Assembly (NCBI RefSeq): GCF_036417845.1
Contig: NW_027118693.1
Span: 3,730,001-3,794,000 of the forward strand
Source of the DNA: Apteryx mantelli
Lineage: Eukaryota > Chordata > Aves > Apterygiformes > Apterygidae
Reading direction: 5' to 3'
DNA: 64,000 bases
Shown here one piece after another: positions 1 through 11,752 of the stretch (position 1 is the first letter of the stretch; every line of letters starts with the position of its first letter). Below the pieces are notes generated by a model, which saw only the letters and a list, made by a program, of their open reading frames with translations, did no database searches and was not told the DNA's origin. Both the position numbers and the translations under genes were made by a program.

Positions 1-879
1 GCTGCATTATTGCCATTTCTGCCTGCTCTGAGACTGGGCACAAGATAACATGGGCACAAGAATAAGGTGCCTTAACTGTAAGCTGATGTGTAGATCTGGG
101 GCAGCACAAGGCCCTGGCTATTAGTCTTTAAATGGTTTGTCCCGGATTTTGTGAGAGAGGAGCCCAGTCTACATGGAAAAGCATCACAAATGTAAAAGCT
201 GGGAATGCTTTTTGTACCGTGAAAAGATCTTGAACGTCAGCCAGCACCAGTGTTTCACACCTGTGGTCGAACCCCAGAAACAGGGAAGGGCTGTATTTGC
301 TGTGATGTGTAACGTGCAGGAAACTGGAACCAATCACATTTCTCTCCTGGAGGTAGCACTGGAAGTACCGTGGGATGAAGAAGGGGTGGAAAGGAAAGCT
401 CCGTGAGAACGGGAGTTCAGGAGGGTCACGAGTCTCGGGGACTTTCTGGGGTTGGCTCCACCCGCGCCGGCTCGAAGGTCTCCATGGCGAGGGACAGTCT
501 GTGACACACCATGCTGCATCTCTACGGTCGCCTGGAGGGGACACCCTCCCTAACATCTCTGTGCTCAGGTGGCTCCTCTGGGCCGGCCTCCAGTGCCTCT
601 CTATGCTCTCCCGGCAGAGGGACACTCTGGGATCCCCCCTCCAACCCCTTTCTTGGGCTGCTGATGGAGACAAAATTTCAGGGCCACCTGCTCATGGCAG
701 ATAATGCCAAAGGCTGTGATGGCCCCTGGGTTGTTCGTCCACTTCTGAAAAAAAGGCCGCGGCCTCCCAGGGCTCCTGTCACATGTGCCTGCATCCCCTT
801 GCGGAGACTCGCCCAGGCCCTGGGCCACAGCGGGGCCCTGTGGCAGCAGTGCCCCGGCAGCAGCATTTCCCCGCCAACA
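1..879. other. Unassigned sequence left of the first CpG island
   Basis: No gene or repeat is recognised here. Short open frames exist on both strands, but none has a paired splice-site structure or a recognisable protein motif. GC content rises towards the CpG island from about position 750. Confidence 0.4.
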
Positions 880-1570
880 CTCCCCTGCAGCACAACTCCC
901 GCAGCCCAGGGCCAGCCCGGCGCCGCTCCCCCTCGCTCCCTGCCCTCCCCCCCGCCCCCGGCCCCAGCCGGCAGCAGCCGCCGCAGGCTCCGGCCACATG
1001 AGCACACGCCGGGCAGCAGCGTCGCTCCGGGCTCCCTGCGCAGCAGCCGCCAACACCCGCCACTGCCGCAGCTGCTTCTCCGCGGCCTCGAGAGCGGCGC
1101 CGCGGCGGGGCCCAGCGGGGGCGGGACCGGCGGCACCAGGGCAGTGGCCATGGACACACAGGCCCCGCCCCCCACAGGGCCGGAAGTGCCGCCTCCCACG
1201 GAGCATGCGCACTGGCGCAGAGGAGGGCAGCGAGGGCCGGGCCGGGGCTGCCCAGGCCCTGCCGGGAGGGAGGGCGTGAGAGGCGGCTGGTGCTGCACGG
1301 GGCAGCGTCTCCCGGCGCGGGGCCGCCCGGAGCCTCGAGCTGCAGCGCCGGGAGCTGCCATGCCGGGGCCGAGGGCCGAGGGCCGCAGGCTGGGCAGAGC
1401 GAGCAGCTGTGCGCGCAGGGGCAGCCGGAGCCTCCGCGGCCTGGTGTGTGTGAGCAGCTGCTGAAGAAGGCTCGGCCTGGCCTGGGCCGCCTGCGGCCCC
1501 GCGGGAGCCCCCGGCTCTTGCGCCCTTGTGCTGACGGCCCCGCGGCTCAGTGCCGGCTGTGGTGGCCGTC
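880..1570. promoter_or_regulatory. CpG island promoter with GC-box, ETS and NRF1-like motifs
   Basis: This stretch is very GC-rich with many undepleted CpGs, unlike the surrounding DNA. It holds a GC box at about 1161-1172, an ETS/GABP-type CCGGAAGTG at 1180-1188, and an NRF1-like GCATGCGCAC at 1203-1212. These three motifs together are typical of TATA-less housekeeping promoters in vertebrates, which places the likely transcription start near 1200. Direction is not proven. A well-placed ATG with a downstream donor (1360) favours plus-strand transcription, but such islands are often bidirectional. Confidence 0.65.
1360..1449 (+). CDS. Possible first coding exon downstream of CpG island promoter
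   Basis: An ATG at 1360 has a G at -3 and lies about 150 bases downstream of the ETS/NRF1 motif cluster. The frame runs through an Arg/Gly-rich stretch (starting MPGPRAEGRRLGR) to donor-like GT sites at 1444 and 1450 (GTGAGC). The same frame is open back to another ATG at 1150, but that one lies upstream of the promoter motifs and is therefore less likely to be used. No downstream exon with a matching phase was identified. GC-rich islands contain long chance open frames on both strands, so this is only a candidate. Confidence 0.18.
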
Positions 1571-2056
1571 TGTCAGCGCCGTCCTGGCCGCGAGGGGAGG
1601 GCGTGGGTGCAGCTGGGCTTGTGGTGGCTCCAGGCTGGAGGTGACAGCAGGCGTGGTGGAGCCAACAGAGGTGCTGCTGGTGCTGCCTGTGGGCAGAGTG
1701 GTGTGAAGGCGCTTTCTGAGCTTCCTTGCAGACCTGCTGGTCTCTCCGTGGGCTTCAGAGTCTCGGACTCCTTTCCCTTCCCCCCACCGCAGCAGCAGGG
1801 ATCTGGAAGCAGAGGCTCAGGGAAGCTCCTTGCCTTTGGTGTCATCCCTGCCTGGAGCTTCCTGCTGAGAAGCCCCTGGGGAAGTGTCGTGGGGGCGAGC
1901 GGGAGCTGTGAGCAGCCCTGCCCCACGCAGCCCCTCCTCATGGGGAATGAGCCTGCCCTGCCGGGGCCGCTCCTTCCCCCGGAGCTTCTGCAGCCCATGT
2001 TCACCCTGTTTGTAGTTACCCCTGGATGTTGCCAGGAGAAGGCTGGGTTGTGCTTT
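1571..2056. other. Unassigned, moderately GC-rich sequence
   Basis: This stretch lies between the CpG island and the duplicated segment at 2057. I see no supported exon and no recognisable repeat. Confidence 0.3.
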
Positions 2057-2362
2057 GTGTCTGCTGGGAGACCGATGCTGGCGAGTTGTGACTGAAGGAT
2101 CAGCATGAAATGTGCCTCTGGCTAAAAGCTGGACTGGAGCACACAGGCATTTTTTGTCACCTTGGGTTTTGCCTTCTGAAATACCAGCATGTACTGACCG
2201 AGAATGGATTTTGATAGGAATGGATTTGCACTTAAAATTGACGCCCTGCTTTTTTTGTAAGTCAAATTCGGTAGCATATTGGCAGCCGATGTTCTCTGTA
2301 TGACAGGAAAGGTGCAGTTAAGGATATCAGCTTTGTTCTGCGGACGCTTTGTACATCTGATA
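2057..2362 (+). repeat. Dispersed duplicate, copy A (partner at 27022-27327)
   Basis: The segment is collinear and in direct orientation with 27022-27327. Shared blocks include TTTTGCCTTCTGAAATACCA at 2167-2186 and 27133-27152, the block around TGTGACTGAAG at the left end, and a GGTGC-TTAAGGAT block at the right end. Both copies are about 305 bp long, with many substitutions between them. Copy B has an intact splice acceptor at its left end (CTCTCTGCAG), whereas copy A has CTGCTG at the matching place. It could be an old segmental duplication containing a terminal exon, or a low-copy interspersed repeat. Confidence 0.7.
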
Positions 2363-4338
2363 CCCTCAATGCTTGGGCCGCTGGCCAGCAGAGCACCGGC
2401 ACAAGAGCCCCGGGATGCAATGCTGCCACTTCACCGTGGAGCGCGAGAGAGTTGGTGCAAGAGGGACGGGGGCTTCAGCCAGTGCTTGTGGGGGTGGCCT
2501 TGGCCCTGGCACAGTGATGCACCCAACATGCTGCCAGCAGCAGCAGCCGTGCAGATCTGAGCATGCACTGGTGCAAGAAGAAGAAACATGTCCTGAGGAG
2601 TCATGTTTTAATTCTGCATTTCGGATACCGTAATTCATATTGCTGTCATGTACCCTGATACCAGTTTTTTCATGACCATCCCTTCCCTCATGTGTGTTGC
2701 TTCTGTGTGAAAGTGCACAAGTGATAATTTCTGCTGTTTTACTGTCCCTGTAGTTCACACCCTGTAAAGCCTGATCAGAAACCTGTTGTTAAAAGTGAGG
2801 GCTGGCTAAGATAAGCGGAGCACAATGAAGACACCTGCCTTGCTCTGCCCTGCTCCTGGAAGTGGTCTGCTGCAGGCTAGGCTGCCTCTTGGAAGGCTTT
2901 GTCATCTCAGGAGTGATTATTACAGCAGTGTGTCCCTGGCAACTCTCGGTGCTAAATTCCACAAGGCTGCAGAATTGGTTCACTTTTTAGGTCATTTTCA
3001 CTACAGGTTTTGAAAGGAAATGATTTCTTCTGTGTGTCTGAGAGGGCTTGCAAGCATTTCCATACATAATGTTCTTTTGTCTTCCCTCTGCTGTTCATTC
3101 TTGTATCTCTTTTTTGTTCTCTCCCTCCCCACTTAGCTTTCTCGCTCTTAGCATGCTGCTGAAGCAAAGGAAAGGAACTAGGGTGTGTGTGTGGGGGGGG
3201 GAGGCAGGGGGGAGAGAGGGTGCTTAAAAGGTGCAGAAGGCAGGTATGTGAAACTAGGGAGCCCTTTTAAAAGATGTGGATTTTCTGCTCTCCTGTTATG
3301 GGGAAAATCAGGAAATTGAGAGGAAGAAGAGAAAAGAAACTTTTTTCTTAAATGAAAGTCAGTAGGTTGTATATTAAACGCAATTAATTAATGGTATTAA
3401 CTCCATTCCCCCACCCTTCAATCTCAAGGGCTTAATTTCATTCTGGCTGTGCCAGGGGCACGATGGGAAAGGGCAGAGTCAAGAGGCTGCGGCCTGGCTC
3501 TTCAGTGCAGCCGCAGGGCAGAGGGCTCGAGGGTAGTAAATGAGCGTGGGGTAAAACAAGCCCATCTTCTGAAGCTCAGCACCCAAGTTCAGCTTTTTTT
3601 TTTTCTCTTTTTATGGTAGCAGGTTGGGGGTTGATGTCACATCGAGCTGAGGGGGGTGTAAAACCATGCTGCAGCAGCACATGGTCCATCGCCTACAGTC
3701 CTGCTCTCAGCCCGTGCCAGTCCTTGCAGTTTTGTGATGAGAGGGATTTCTGGCTGAAAACAAACCCCATGAGTAGGAAGAGGATCACAGGAGAGGGGAG
3801 CACCTGCTTTGCGGGCTGGCCTGGGGTTACAGCAGCTGGAGGAGATGCTGAAGCTGAGCCCGCAGTGAGGGAGTGAAGCTGCAGGTTGTCACGCTTCATT
3901 TGGAAGGAGACTGTTCCCATCTGCCAACCTGATGGTCAACCAGGTGGCCAAGCTGGTGAAGAGAGCCTTAAAGTGGGAGTGAGTGGGAGGAGAAGGTGAC
4001 AAAAAAGAGGGAGGATGTAATGGTGTGGGATGGCAATGAAAAGGTGCAGGGTGATGTGGGGAAGAGAAACGCCGAGAGAGCAGTGGGAATGCAGGGAGCT
4101 CTGCCTAGGGACGGACGGTGAGGCATTCGAGAGTGTATGGGTGAGGATTAGGGGGCAGACCAACAGGGGTGGCCTTGTAGTGGATTTCTGCAATGGATTG
4201 TCTGAAGAAGGGCAGCCTCTGCAAGGCCCAAGGAGCGCTGAGCTGGGGAGAGGAAAATTTGTCCTGCTCTGCAGATCCCAGCTCCCAGGCGGGCTCAGAG
4301 CTGGAACAAGAGGCTTGGAGGCAATGACGTGGCGATGG
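2363..4338. other. Unassigned intergenic or intronic sequence
   Basis: No gene is recognised. A G-rich run at about 3186-3220, next to a short GT run, could form G-quadruplex structure. Short T and A tracts occur at 3593-3612 and 3335-3350. Confidence 0.35.
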
Positions 4339-4604
4339 ATGTCCCCACGGTGGCCACCAAGGCATTGAGATGGGGATCCCCACAGTGACCACCAAGGCAT
4401 TGTGATGGGAGTCCCAATGGCGACCACCAGGGCTTTGTTGATGGGGGGTCCCCATGGTCACCACGAAGGCATTGAGATGGGGGTCCCCGTGGTCACCACC
4501 AAGGCATTGTGATGGGAGTCCCCACGGCGACCACCAGGGCGTTTTGATGGGAGTGGCGTCGTGCCCACAAGGCCATTGTGATGGGGCAGTCCCTGTGGTG
4601 ACCG
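4339..4604. repeat. Minisatellite, about 35-bp unit, 7 copies
   Basis: The unit contains TCCCCA-GGTGACCACCA followed by AGGCATTGTGATGGG and recurs about seven times with substitutions and small indels. The last one or two units are the most diverged. The open frames that cross it are by-products of the tandem structure. Confidence 0.85.
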
Positions 4605-7439
4605 TGTCTTTGCTGGGGCCAGAGCCCTGAGGTCCTCACTCCGAGGAGAGCAGCTTGATCAGGAGGAAGCAGCTCCCCTTGGTGCCAGAGTGGCAGGTCT
4701 CTGGAAGAGGATCCTGGAGATGGGCAAGGAGCGGCAGGCAAACGTCTGCTCCCAGCCCATGGATGGGCTTCCAGGCACACAGGAGCGCAGGAGGAGAGGC
4801 CACATCCCAGACTAGCCTCCTTCAGGCCTTCAGCTTCACAACGTGTCACAGCTTCAAATGAGCTCTCTAGAGCAGCACTTTCCATGCCCTTGGTGCGTAG
4901 AGAAGACTTTGGGTAGACAAGCAGGAGACAGGGGAGAGAAAGGGCAGAGACACCAGGCTGCAGAGCTGGGGCTCCCAGCATCACAGAGGGGGTGCCACAG
5001 GCTCAAGAAGCAACCCAAACAAGTAAAGGAGTCCTTCCTTTTGCAGTGACTTGGAAAGCCACATCTCTCACAGTATTCAAGGGGGATGGAGTCTCCCTTC
5101 TGCAAGATTTGTCCCAGGGCTGTGCAGAAACTAGGAAGAGCAGGAAGGTCGGTTGCAGGGATGCTCTCAAGCTTCAGCAGCTGCAGAGCTGGGTGCTGGT
5201 CATCTCACACACTTCGGAGTGAGTCAAAATGCAGGTCCTGAGGCATTGCACTGCCTCATAACGTCTGCACTGGAGCCTGGACAGCAGCACTGCAGTGTGT
5301 GGGCATGTCCTGAGAAGCCCAGAGACATAAGACGTGGGAGATCCAGGATGTCAGTGCTGTACAGAGCCCGGGAGAGCAAGGGTGCCTTCGGGGAGGAGGG
5401 CAGGGGGCTGAGGAGTGTACCCAGGGGAGAAGCACAGCCCCAAGGCGACACTGAAAAGCCCAAGGACCAAATGAGGCCCAGGGATGAGAAATGGCTTCCT
5501 CAGGCTCAGCCAGAAGGAAAGATGGGCAAATTTCATGGGAAATGGGAAAACTTCCCCACATTTGCTACCTGGCCTCGCCCATGGCTTTGGAGCCTGGCAG
5601 GCTCCAGGGTCCTGGATAAGGGCCTCTGGATGATGTGTGTCAAGGGTATGTTTGCTCTTTTCTGGCATAGCATCTCTAGCTCAAGCACTGCCGACTGAGA
5701 AACCTTGCCGAGCACTTTTAAAAGCAAAGAGCCTGCCTTGGTGCCTAAAGGAGGAAGGCTACGTCCTGTCCCACATTGTCCTACATCCTGCTTCCACAAA
5801 AAGAGGGGCCCAAAGCAGAAACCAGTTTTGAGGCTCACCAAAGCATTTCTCAGCCTGTGGCCATGCTTTGTGCTGGTTCATCCCACATGCCTTGGATCCT
5901 GTAAAAACGCCAACCCCCAAACCCCAGATTCCTGCACAGGTCTGCCCAGTGCAGTGACCTGTCAGTGCAGGTGTGCAGAAGTGACGTCTCCAGTGCCCCA
6001 TTTGAGATATTTCACAGCCTTTGGCACTGTCTGGAGATGTTCCCGAAGGATTTATCAGAAAATTATGGAAAATAACTGCAGTGAAGGCAGGTGGCTGCTT
6101 TCCAGGACATGAGGGGAAATCTCTCTGCTCTCTCCCTGCCTGTGCCATCTCCATGGCAGCGACCTACTGAGCCCCCAGATGACACGAGCTGAGGTCCCAA
6201 TGGGACGTGCCACATCACAGGGAGGTCTCCCCGGTGTCGTTGTGGGGACCCTCACTTCCCTGTGAGGCCCAGGCACTCCTGGGCACTGCTCACACCCTCC
6301 CCACGGCTGCCCTTCATAGTGGCTCCATAGCAAGGAGAGGGGACAGGAGGCAGTGGGACCACGTTGGGGTCCCTCACCAACAGGTGGAGGAGCAGGGGCA
6401 TGTTGGAAAGGAGTTTTGGGTAATGAGATGGGAAGAGCGTCCTGTTTCTCTGGCTGGAGAGGTGAAACGAGAGCAAGAGGGCAAGCGAGACGGAGGACTG
6501 CTGGATGGACACCATCAGCCAGGACCACAGCTCCTTGTTCCAACACTCCTGCAGCTCTCCACTGAGGGTAAGGGCTTTGGGAGATCCTTCCCGAGGTGTC
6601 GCACAGAGACTGTTAACTGCCAAAACCGCTGTGGATCCCAGGCTGTGGGGGTGGCTGGACAGGGCTGGGGGCTGCTGCGAGAGCCCTGCCTGACGGTCCC
6701 CTCTGGCTCAGGGGACAATGTGGCAGCCAGGACTCCTGGGTCCTGGGTCTGAGGCTGTCCTGAGCCCCAAGGCTTCTGTGTGGCCAGCTCCATCGCCTCT
6801 TAGGGTGGGGGGGGCATGGGAATCCATGACAGGTTTCCCTGGGAGTGGGTCCCCCTTGGGGTCTGGCTCTGAGAGGAAAGGGGTCCTGCATCCCAGAGGC
6901 TGAGGTGGCCTGCAGCTCCATGGGGCTCTCAAGAGCCTGCTGGAAATGTCCATATACCATAATGAAACCATGACCTTGTAATAACACCAAGTCCTCTGCG
7001 TGTTTGGGAAAATCTTTGTTCCTTCCCCCTGGATCCTTCCAACTTGGCACAGCATGTTTTGGGCTCAGAGATGCCACCTTCAGATGGCCACAGCCCCGTC
7101 CTCCTGCAAATTGGGCTCAAACCTCTGCACCCAAAAGAAAATACATTGGAGAGAGCAGATTGGAAACAGGCGGAGGTGCAATCCCCATTCAATAGGTCCT
7201 GGCTGACCCCAAGGCCTTTTCTCTGAGCTGGGGTGGGCAGTGCTGAGGTGAGCCCAACACAGCCATCTCCCCCAGCCCCCTCATGACCCCACACCACCGC
7301 TCCCTAGCCGAGCCCTAGGGCAGCCGTGGGCAGGGGGCTGGGGCAGGAGGGGCGAGAGGACTCTGCCCTGCCCTGCCCTGGGGGCAGCAGGACGCTACCC
7401 ACAGGCTCCAGCACCCCAGCCAGCCCCAGGGCCCCCACG
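4605..7439. other. Unassigned sequence
   Basis: The stretch contains many short open frames on both strands, but none has family motifs or paired splice sites I could support. No CR1, LTR or satellite signature was seen. Confidence 0.35.
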
Positions 7440-8160
7440 CCGGTGCCACAGCTGCCACCAGCACTGGCCCCAGTGCTGTCCCACAGCGCCCCGCACGGCC
7501 CCCAGGGCGCAGGGCAGCCAGCAGCCCCGCGGGGCCCCTTCCGCACAGCCCATCCCCGCCGGGGTAGCGGCCGCGTCCCGGGTCCCCGCACTGCCTGCAC
7601 ACACGGCGCTGCGCTGCCCCCAGGCCCTGCTGCGTCCCGCGCTGCCGCCCATAACATGGCGCCCGACCGCGGGGGACGGGGCGGACATACCCGCCAGGAC
7701 AGGAGGGCCCAGCGTTGCCATGGCATCGCCCCAGTGCAGCCTTTCTATTGGCTGTCAGGAGGAGGAGGGCGGGCATCGATTTCACTGATGGCTCTGCCAG
7801 CCAATTGCAGTCCAACATGTGGGGAAAAAAAAAAGACGTCAAAGAAAGAGGTGGAAGAGGAGCGGGAGCAAAGCAGGCGAGAAGCAAGCGGGCGAGAGGG
7901 TTTGGTGGGGGCTGCGGGCGCGTTCAAATGGCGGCGGGTGCCCTCCCGCCGGGGCGGGGCAGCGGTGCTGGCACCGGGGCTGCTTTGCTGCAGGAGCTGC
8001 AGCAGGGGCTGGTGGGGCCGTGAGCAGGGGCCAGAGCGACGTGGGCCAGAGGGGGGAGCTGCCCTGCAGCCAGACGTGGCGGCCTGCCGCGAGCAGCTGG
8101 GCTGGGGCGGCTCGGTGGGGTTTGGGGGCAGGAAGCTTTGGCCCTGGGATCCCTGTTAAA
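7440..8160. promoter_or_regulatory. Second CpG island promoter with CCAAT, CRE-like, SP1 and YY1 motifs
   Basis: This is a GC- and CpG-rich stretch. It has an inverted CCAAT box (ATTGG at 7747-7751), a direct CCAAT box (7801-7805), a CRE-like GACGTCA (7835-7841), a GC box (GGGGCGGGG at 7951-7959) and AAATGGCGGC at 7926-7935. That last word fits the YY1 consensus and overlaps a start codon, a common layout in housekeeping genes. Plus-strand transcription is favoured, with the start site near 7850-7920. A divergent minus-strand transcript is possible. Confidence 0.65.
7928..8019 (+). CDS. Possible first coding exon, MAAGALPPG... start
   Basis: The ATG at 7928 sits inside a YY1-type motif in the CpG island and opens a 30-codon frame. 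It begins MAAGALPPG, is rich in Gly and Ala, and ends in a Leu/Gln-rich stretch (ALLQELQQGL). A good donor, GTGAGC, follows at 8020, leaving phase 2. No downstream exon could be paired: an acceptor-flanked stretch at about 10373-10478 gives an early stop in the required phase. The exon is plausible from context only, and the product is not recognised. Confidence 0.3.
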
Positions 8161-9045
8161 GCGTTTCCCTGAGGTGCTGCTGCCAGCGCAGCCCCAGGTG
8201 CTGCTGGGAGCTGCGTTTGGGAGGTGCTGGGCAAAGTGTGAGCAGGCTGCTGGTGTCCTCGCGAGGTGCCCTTCCCAATGGTGTCTTCTGTTGTGAAAAC
8301 TGCATTTCCGAGTGGCTCTGAGAGAGGCTGTGCCCGCATGTCATGCCATGCCTTAGCTGTTGTTTTTGCTCCCTGCCTCTTGCTTTGCGCCGAGACCTGT
8401 GAGCCTGGCAGCAGGGTGAAGGGTGTTTGCAGAAGAGCTGTGTAAGTGTGAGCTGTTTTGCTTGTCAGGGCCTTGAAAGTTGATGAACGGCCAGTGCTTG
8501 CACTTGCCGTTGTTCTTTCCATGCTCCTAGGTCAGGGTGAAGAGTTGCTGAATTGTGTCTCTGCTGGTTTCACCAACTGAGATGCCCTGGCCTGAGTCCT
8601 TCCACGTGTCTCCAATTGTGAGGGCCTAAAATAGGAGAATGCTTGTTGTCGTGGATGCGTAGAGGATTTTCTGGTTTTGTTCAGCATTGGGGAAGGAAGC
8701 AGAGTTCTGAGTTGCGGGAAGGCTTCTCCCTGTGCCTGGGATGTGAGGCCCTGCTGTCTTCAGTTTCACGATCGCTGTTCCCATGCAATCCTCCCGTTAG
8801 AAAATGTTGCCAAGAATTACTTGTAAGCCTTTTTCCAATTCCTAAGTTTTATGGGCTACGTGTAGAGACTATCTAGGCAAAAGGTAATCTTATTTTGGGG
8901 CTCCTAACTGATCCATATGGGGTGTTTTGCTGCAGTATAAGCATTGTGTGGGGAGCGACATGGATCAGGGAGGCTGTTCTGTAGGTGGCTCAGTCTTGGG
9001 GGAAGGCAGGGGGAGCTGCAGGCAGCAATAGCTGCGTGGCCATGA
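8161..9045. other. Unassigned sequence downstream of second CpG island
   Basis: No exon or repeat is recognised. Composition returns to the genomic background. Confidence 0.3.
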
Positions 9046-9790
9046 TGTGGGTAGTGAGGTCACCCCTGTGGGTAGTGAGGTCAGCACTGTCTATGAGAGC
9101 TGTGCCAGAAAATCACCAGTGTGAAATCAATTCTTTGTAAGTAGCTGACAGGCCAGCAGGAGGCACATGACTCAGCTATTGATGATGAGGTCATTTCTGC
9201 CTGAGTAGCTGATAGGCCATCTGGAGGAAGAAGGCTTGTCTGTTGCTTGTGAGGTCACTTGTGAGTGATGAACTGATTGGATCTCAGGAGCTATGTGAGT
9301 AGGAAGGTGTTTCTGAGGTCGTTTCTACCAGAGCGGTTGATAGGGCAGCAGCAGGTCCACATCTGGGATATGTTTATTTTTGAGATGATTTCAGGCTGAG
9401 GAGCTGATAAGGCAGGATTTGCCTCATGGCTGGGGAACTTATAGTGAGGTAGTTTCTATCTTGGAGGCTTCTAGGCCAGTGACAGAGACATGGCCGTGAA
9501 GGTGACTGTGAGGTCATGTCTTTCTGAGTCCCTGCTAGGCCAGCAGCAGGCAGTTAGGCACGGGCGTTGCTTGTGAGGTCTCTTTTGTCAGAGTACCTGC
9601 TAGGCAGGCAGTAGTTGATGGCTAGGGAAGTTATTTGGAGGGAACTTCTGTCCCTGATAGGCTATCAGCAGGCATGTGGTGGGTGTATGGACTTGTGAGG
9701 TCACCTCTATGTGAGCAGCTGAGAGGTGAGGAGAAGACACATGGCTTGGATGGTGGTGGTGAGGTCACTTCTGGGTTTGTTGCGTGTGCT
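9046..9790 (+). repeat. Decayed outlying monomers of the 65-bp satellite
   Basis: Copies of the CTGATAGGCC landmark, often altered, occur at 9144, 9209, 9337, 9403, 9468, 9532, 9597, 9653 and 9719. The spacings are 65, 128, 66, 65, 64, 65, 56 and 66. Between them the word GTGAGGTCA recurs. This is the same period and the same two anchor words as the large array at 12.5-25.5 kb, in the same orientation, but with heavy divergence elsewhere in the unit. Confidence 0.8.
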
Positions 9791-11752
9791 CAGAGGAGGG
9801 ATTGACCCCTGCAGAGCTCTACAGCAATACAGAAATGCAACTCATTAATCAAGCAGAAGTGGATGTTCCACATCATCTGACACAAATTTTATTCCACTCC
9901 GTCATCATGAGTTAGTACTGCTACATTTCAAATGCAGATGATGTTCTGTGGTGAGCATGGCCATGGAGTTTGCCTTTCCACTTGTTGCTAAGTAGAAGCT
10001 TGCAGCGTCCTTGCAGTCAGCTAGGGAGTGCAGCTAGACTTTTGAGGCTGCTAAATGAATGTAGTGCTGGTGTGAGCAGTGGTGTGAATAATCTCTTCTT
10101 GCCAGGGTGTGTGTGCTTTAGAAGTTGCCCCTGTCAAAAGAGCAGGGAGCTTGTGAGATTTTCCTGCAAGGTCTGAATGCTGTCTCCCAAACACGACCCG
10201 GTATACAGACATGGTGTTAGCTGTGCCAAAAAGAGGAGTGGAACATCTCAGTGGATCTGCTGGCTGTGCTCTGAGCAATAGAGCTCAGCACAGAGGGGAG
10301 ACATTTGCCCCTGCCTGTTGCGAATCTGTAAGGCCAGCAGAACTGACAGTACGATTCTTTCTTTCTTTCTAGGTTGCTGCACTCATGGAGGTTCCCAGTG
10401 CAGTGCTAGAGCCGCTGAGGATGGAGGCAGGATGCCAGGCTGTGTCCCTGTACCTGTCAACATCTTGGCCAGCGTCGTGAGCCCTCTGTGAAAGCAGCTG
10501 CAAGTAACTGAGAAGAGGCTATGTATGGATGCGAAGGCCTCCATAAATGGGCCTGTCTTCCCTGGGTGACTTGGGGTGTGGGTTCACCTCCTGGTACCTC
10601 TGCTGTGCTGCAAATTCTACATCCCACAACTGCTGTTACTGCCAGCCCGCTCAGGAAATGCTCTTGTGCCCCCTCCTTTTCCTAGGAGGTTGTGGTGCCA
10701 CACAGGATGAGTCCAAGAGCCTTATAATAGATGCCAGCATGTCTTGAGTGCCTTTGTGTGAGTGCCCCAAAGCGTCCATAGCTTGACCTGAGGAAGTCTC
10801 AGAGCTCTTGGGCTGCTGGCTCTGGGAGGGGTGAAGATGTGCCCAGGGCCAGGTTGCCCGTGGCACCCAGCCCTCCGTGCTCTGTGAAGCCAGCTGTGGA
10901 GCCCAGACTGCTGCTGCAGAGACTGCGCAGCCAGGAGAGCTGTCATTTCAGCAGCCATCCAGTGTGGGGCTGCCTCATTCCTTCGGCCTCATTTCAAAGG
11001 TTCTGCACCCTTTTTCCCTTCCCTGGGGCTCCTTGTGCAAGTAACTAAAGGAAAGGAACGGAGGTTACTGTGGGCTCAGGAGGACTTCCGGACTCTCAAG
11101 TGTTTCTGTGTTGTATCTGTATCTTTTGTATTGCTACAGAAAATCCCCATGCCGCCATCCCTAGCTGGAGATTCCTGAGGGGATGGAGTGGAAAGCAGCA
11201 GCCTGCTGTGCCCAAAGCAAGCAGGATCCTTCCCTCTGAAAAGAGCAGCATCACCCAAGGAGGCAGCTCTGTGCCTGATCTTGTGCTGCTCATTTGCAGA
11301 GGCCTTGTGAGCCTAGAGTGCCTTGGCCACCTTGTGGTGTAACTGCAAGAGCTTCCCTGAGTGTCTGGGTTGCGGGGCCAAGGGAAGGCAGCGAGCAGAG
11401 CAGTGGCTGTGGAGTGTGCAAGTGGCGAGTGTCCTGCAGGCATCTCTTCTTGCTGGCACTTGGTTGTATCTAGCAGAAGAGGCAGCAGTGTGGGGCAGAG
11501 GCAGTGTGTTTGTAGAGTAGGTGTCAGAGCAGAGGTCTGGCGTCAGGTTGATGCCTGGTGCAGTGCTGATCTGATCTGAGAGTGTCAGAAAGCCTTTGGA
11601 GTGCAGCTGCTGCCTCAGCTGATCTCTGTCCCTAGAAATGCACTGGAAATGGAAGTGGCATGCTGCTGTCATTGTGCAGGTGCTGCAGTGCAAAGGCTCC
11701 CAGCTGGGACTTGATGGTACTAAAGGAAAAGCGAGACCAATCGTTCCCTTTT
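9791..11752. other. Unassigned sequence between decayed and main satellite tracts
   Basis: The stretch appears single-copy within the window. An acceptor-like CTTTCTTTCTAG ends near 10372 and is followed by a donor-like GTGAGC near 10479, but no reading frame links it to a neighbour. A short CTTT run lies at about 10358-10371. Confidence 0.3.

Noticed and set aside
511..1464. Long open frames on both strands across the first CpG island.
   Set aside because: High GC content suppresses stop codons; open frames overlap in several phases and cross the promoter motifs.
10373..10478. Acceptor- and donor-flanked stretch as second exon of the gene starting at 7928.
   Set aside because: In the required phase it hits a stop after about 12 codons, so it does not extend the frame.
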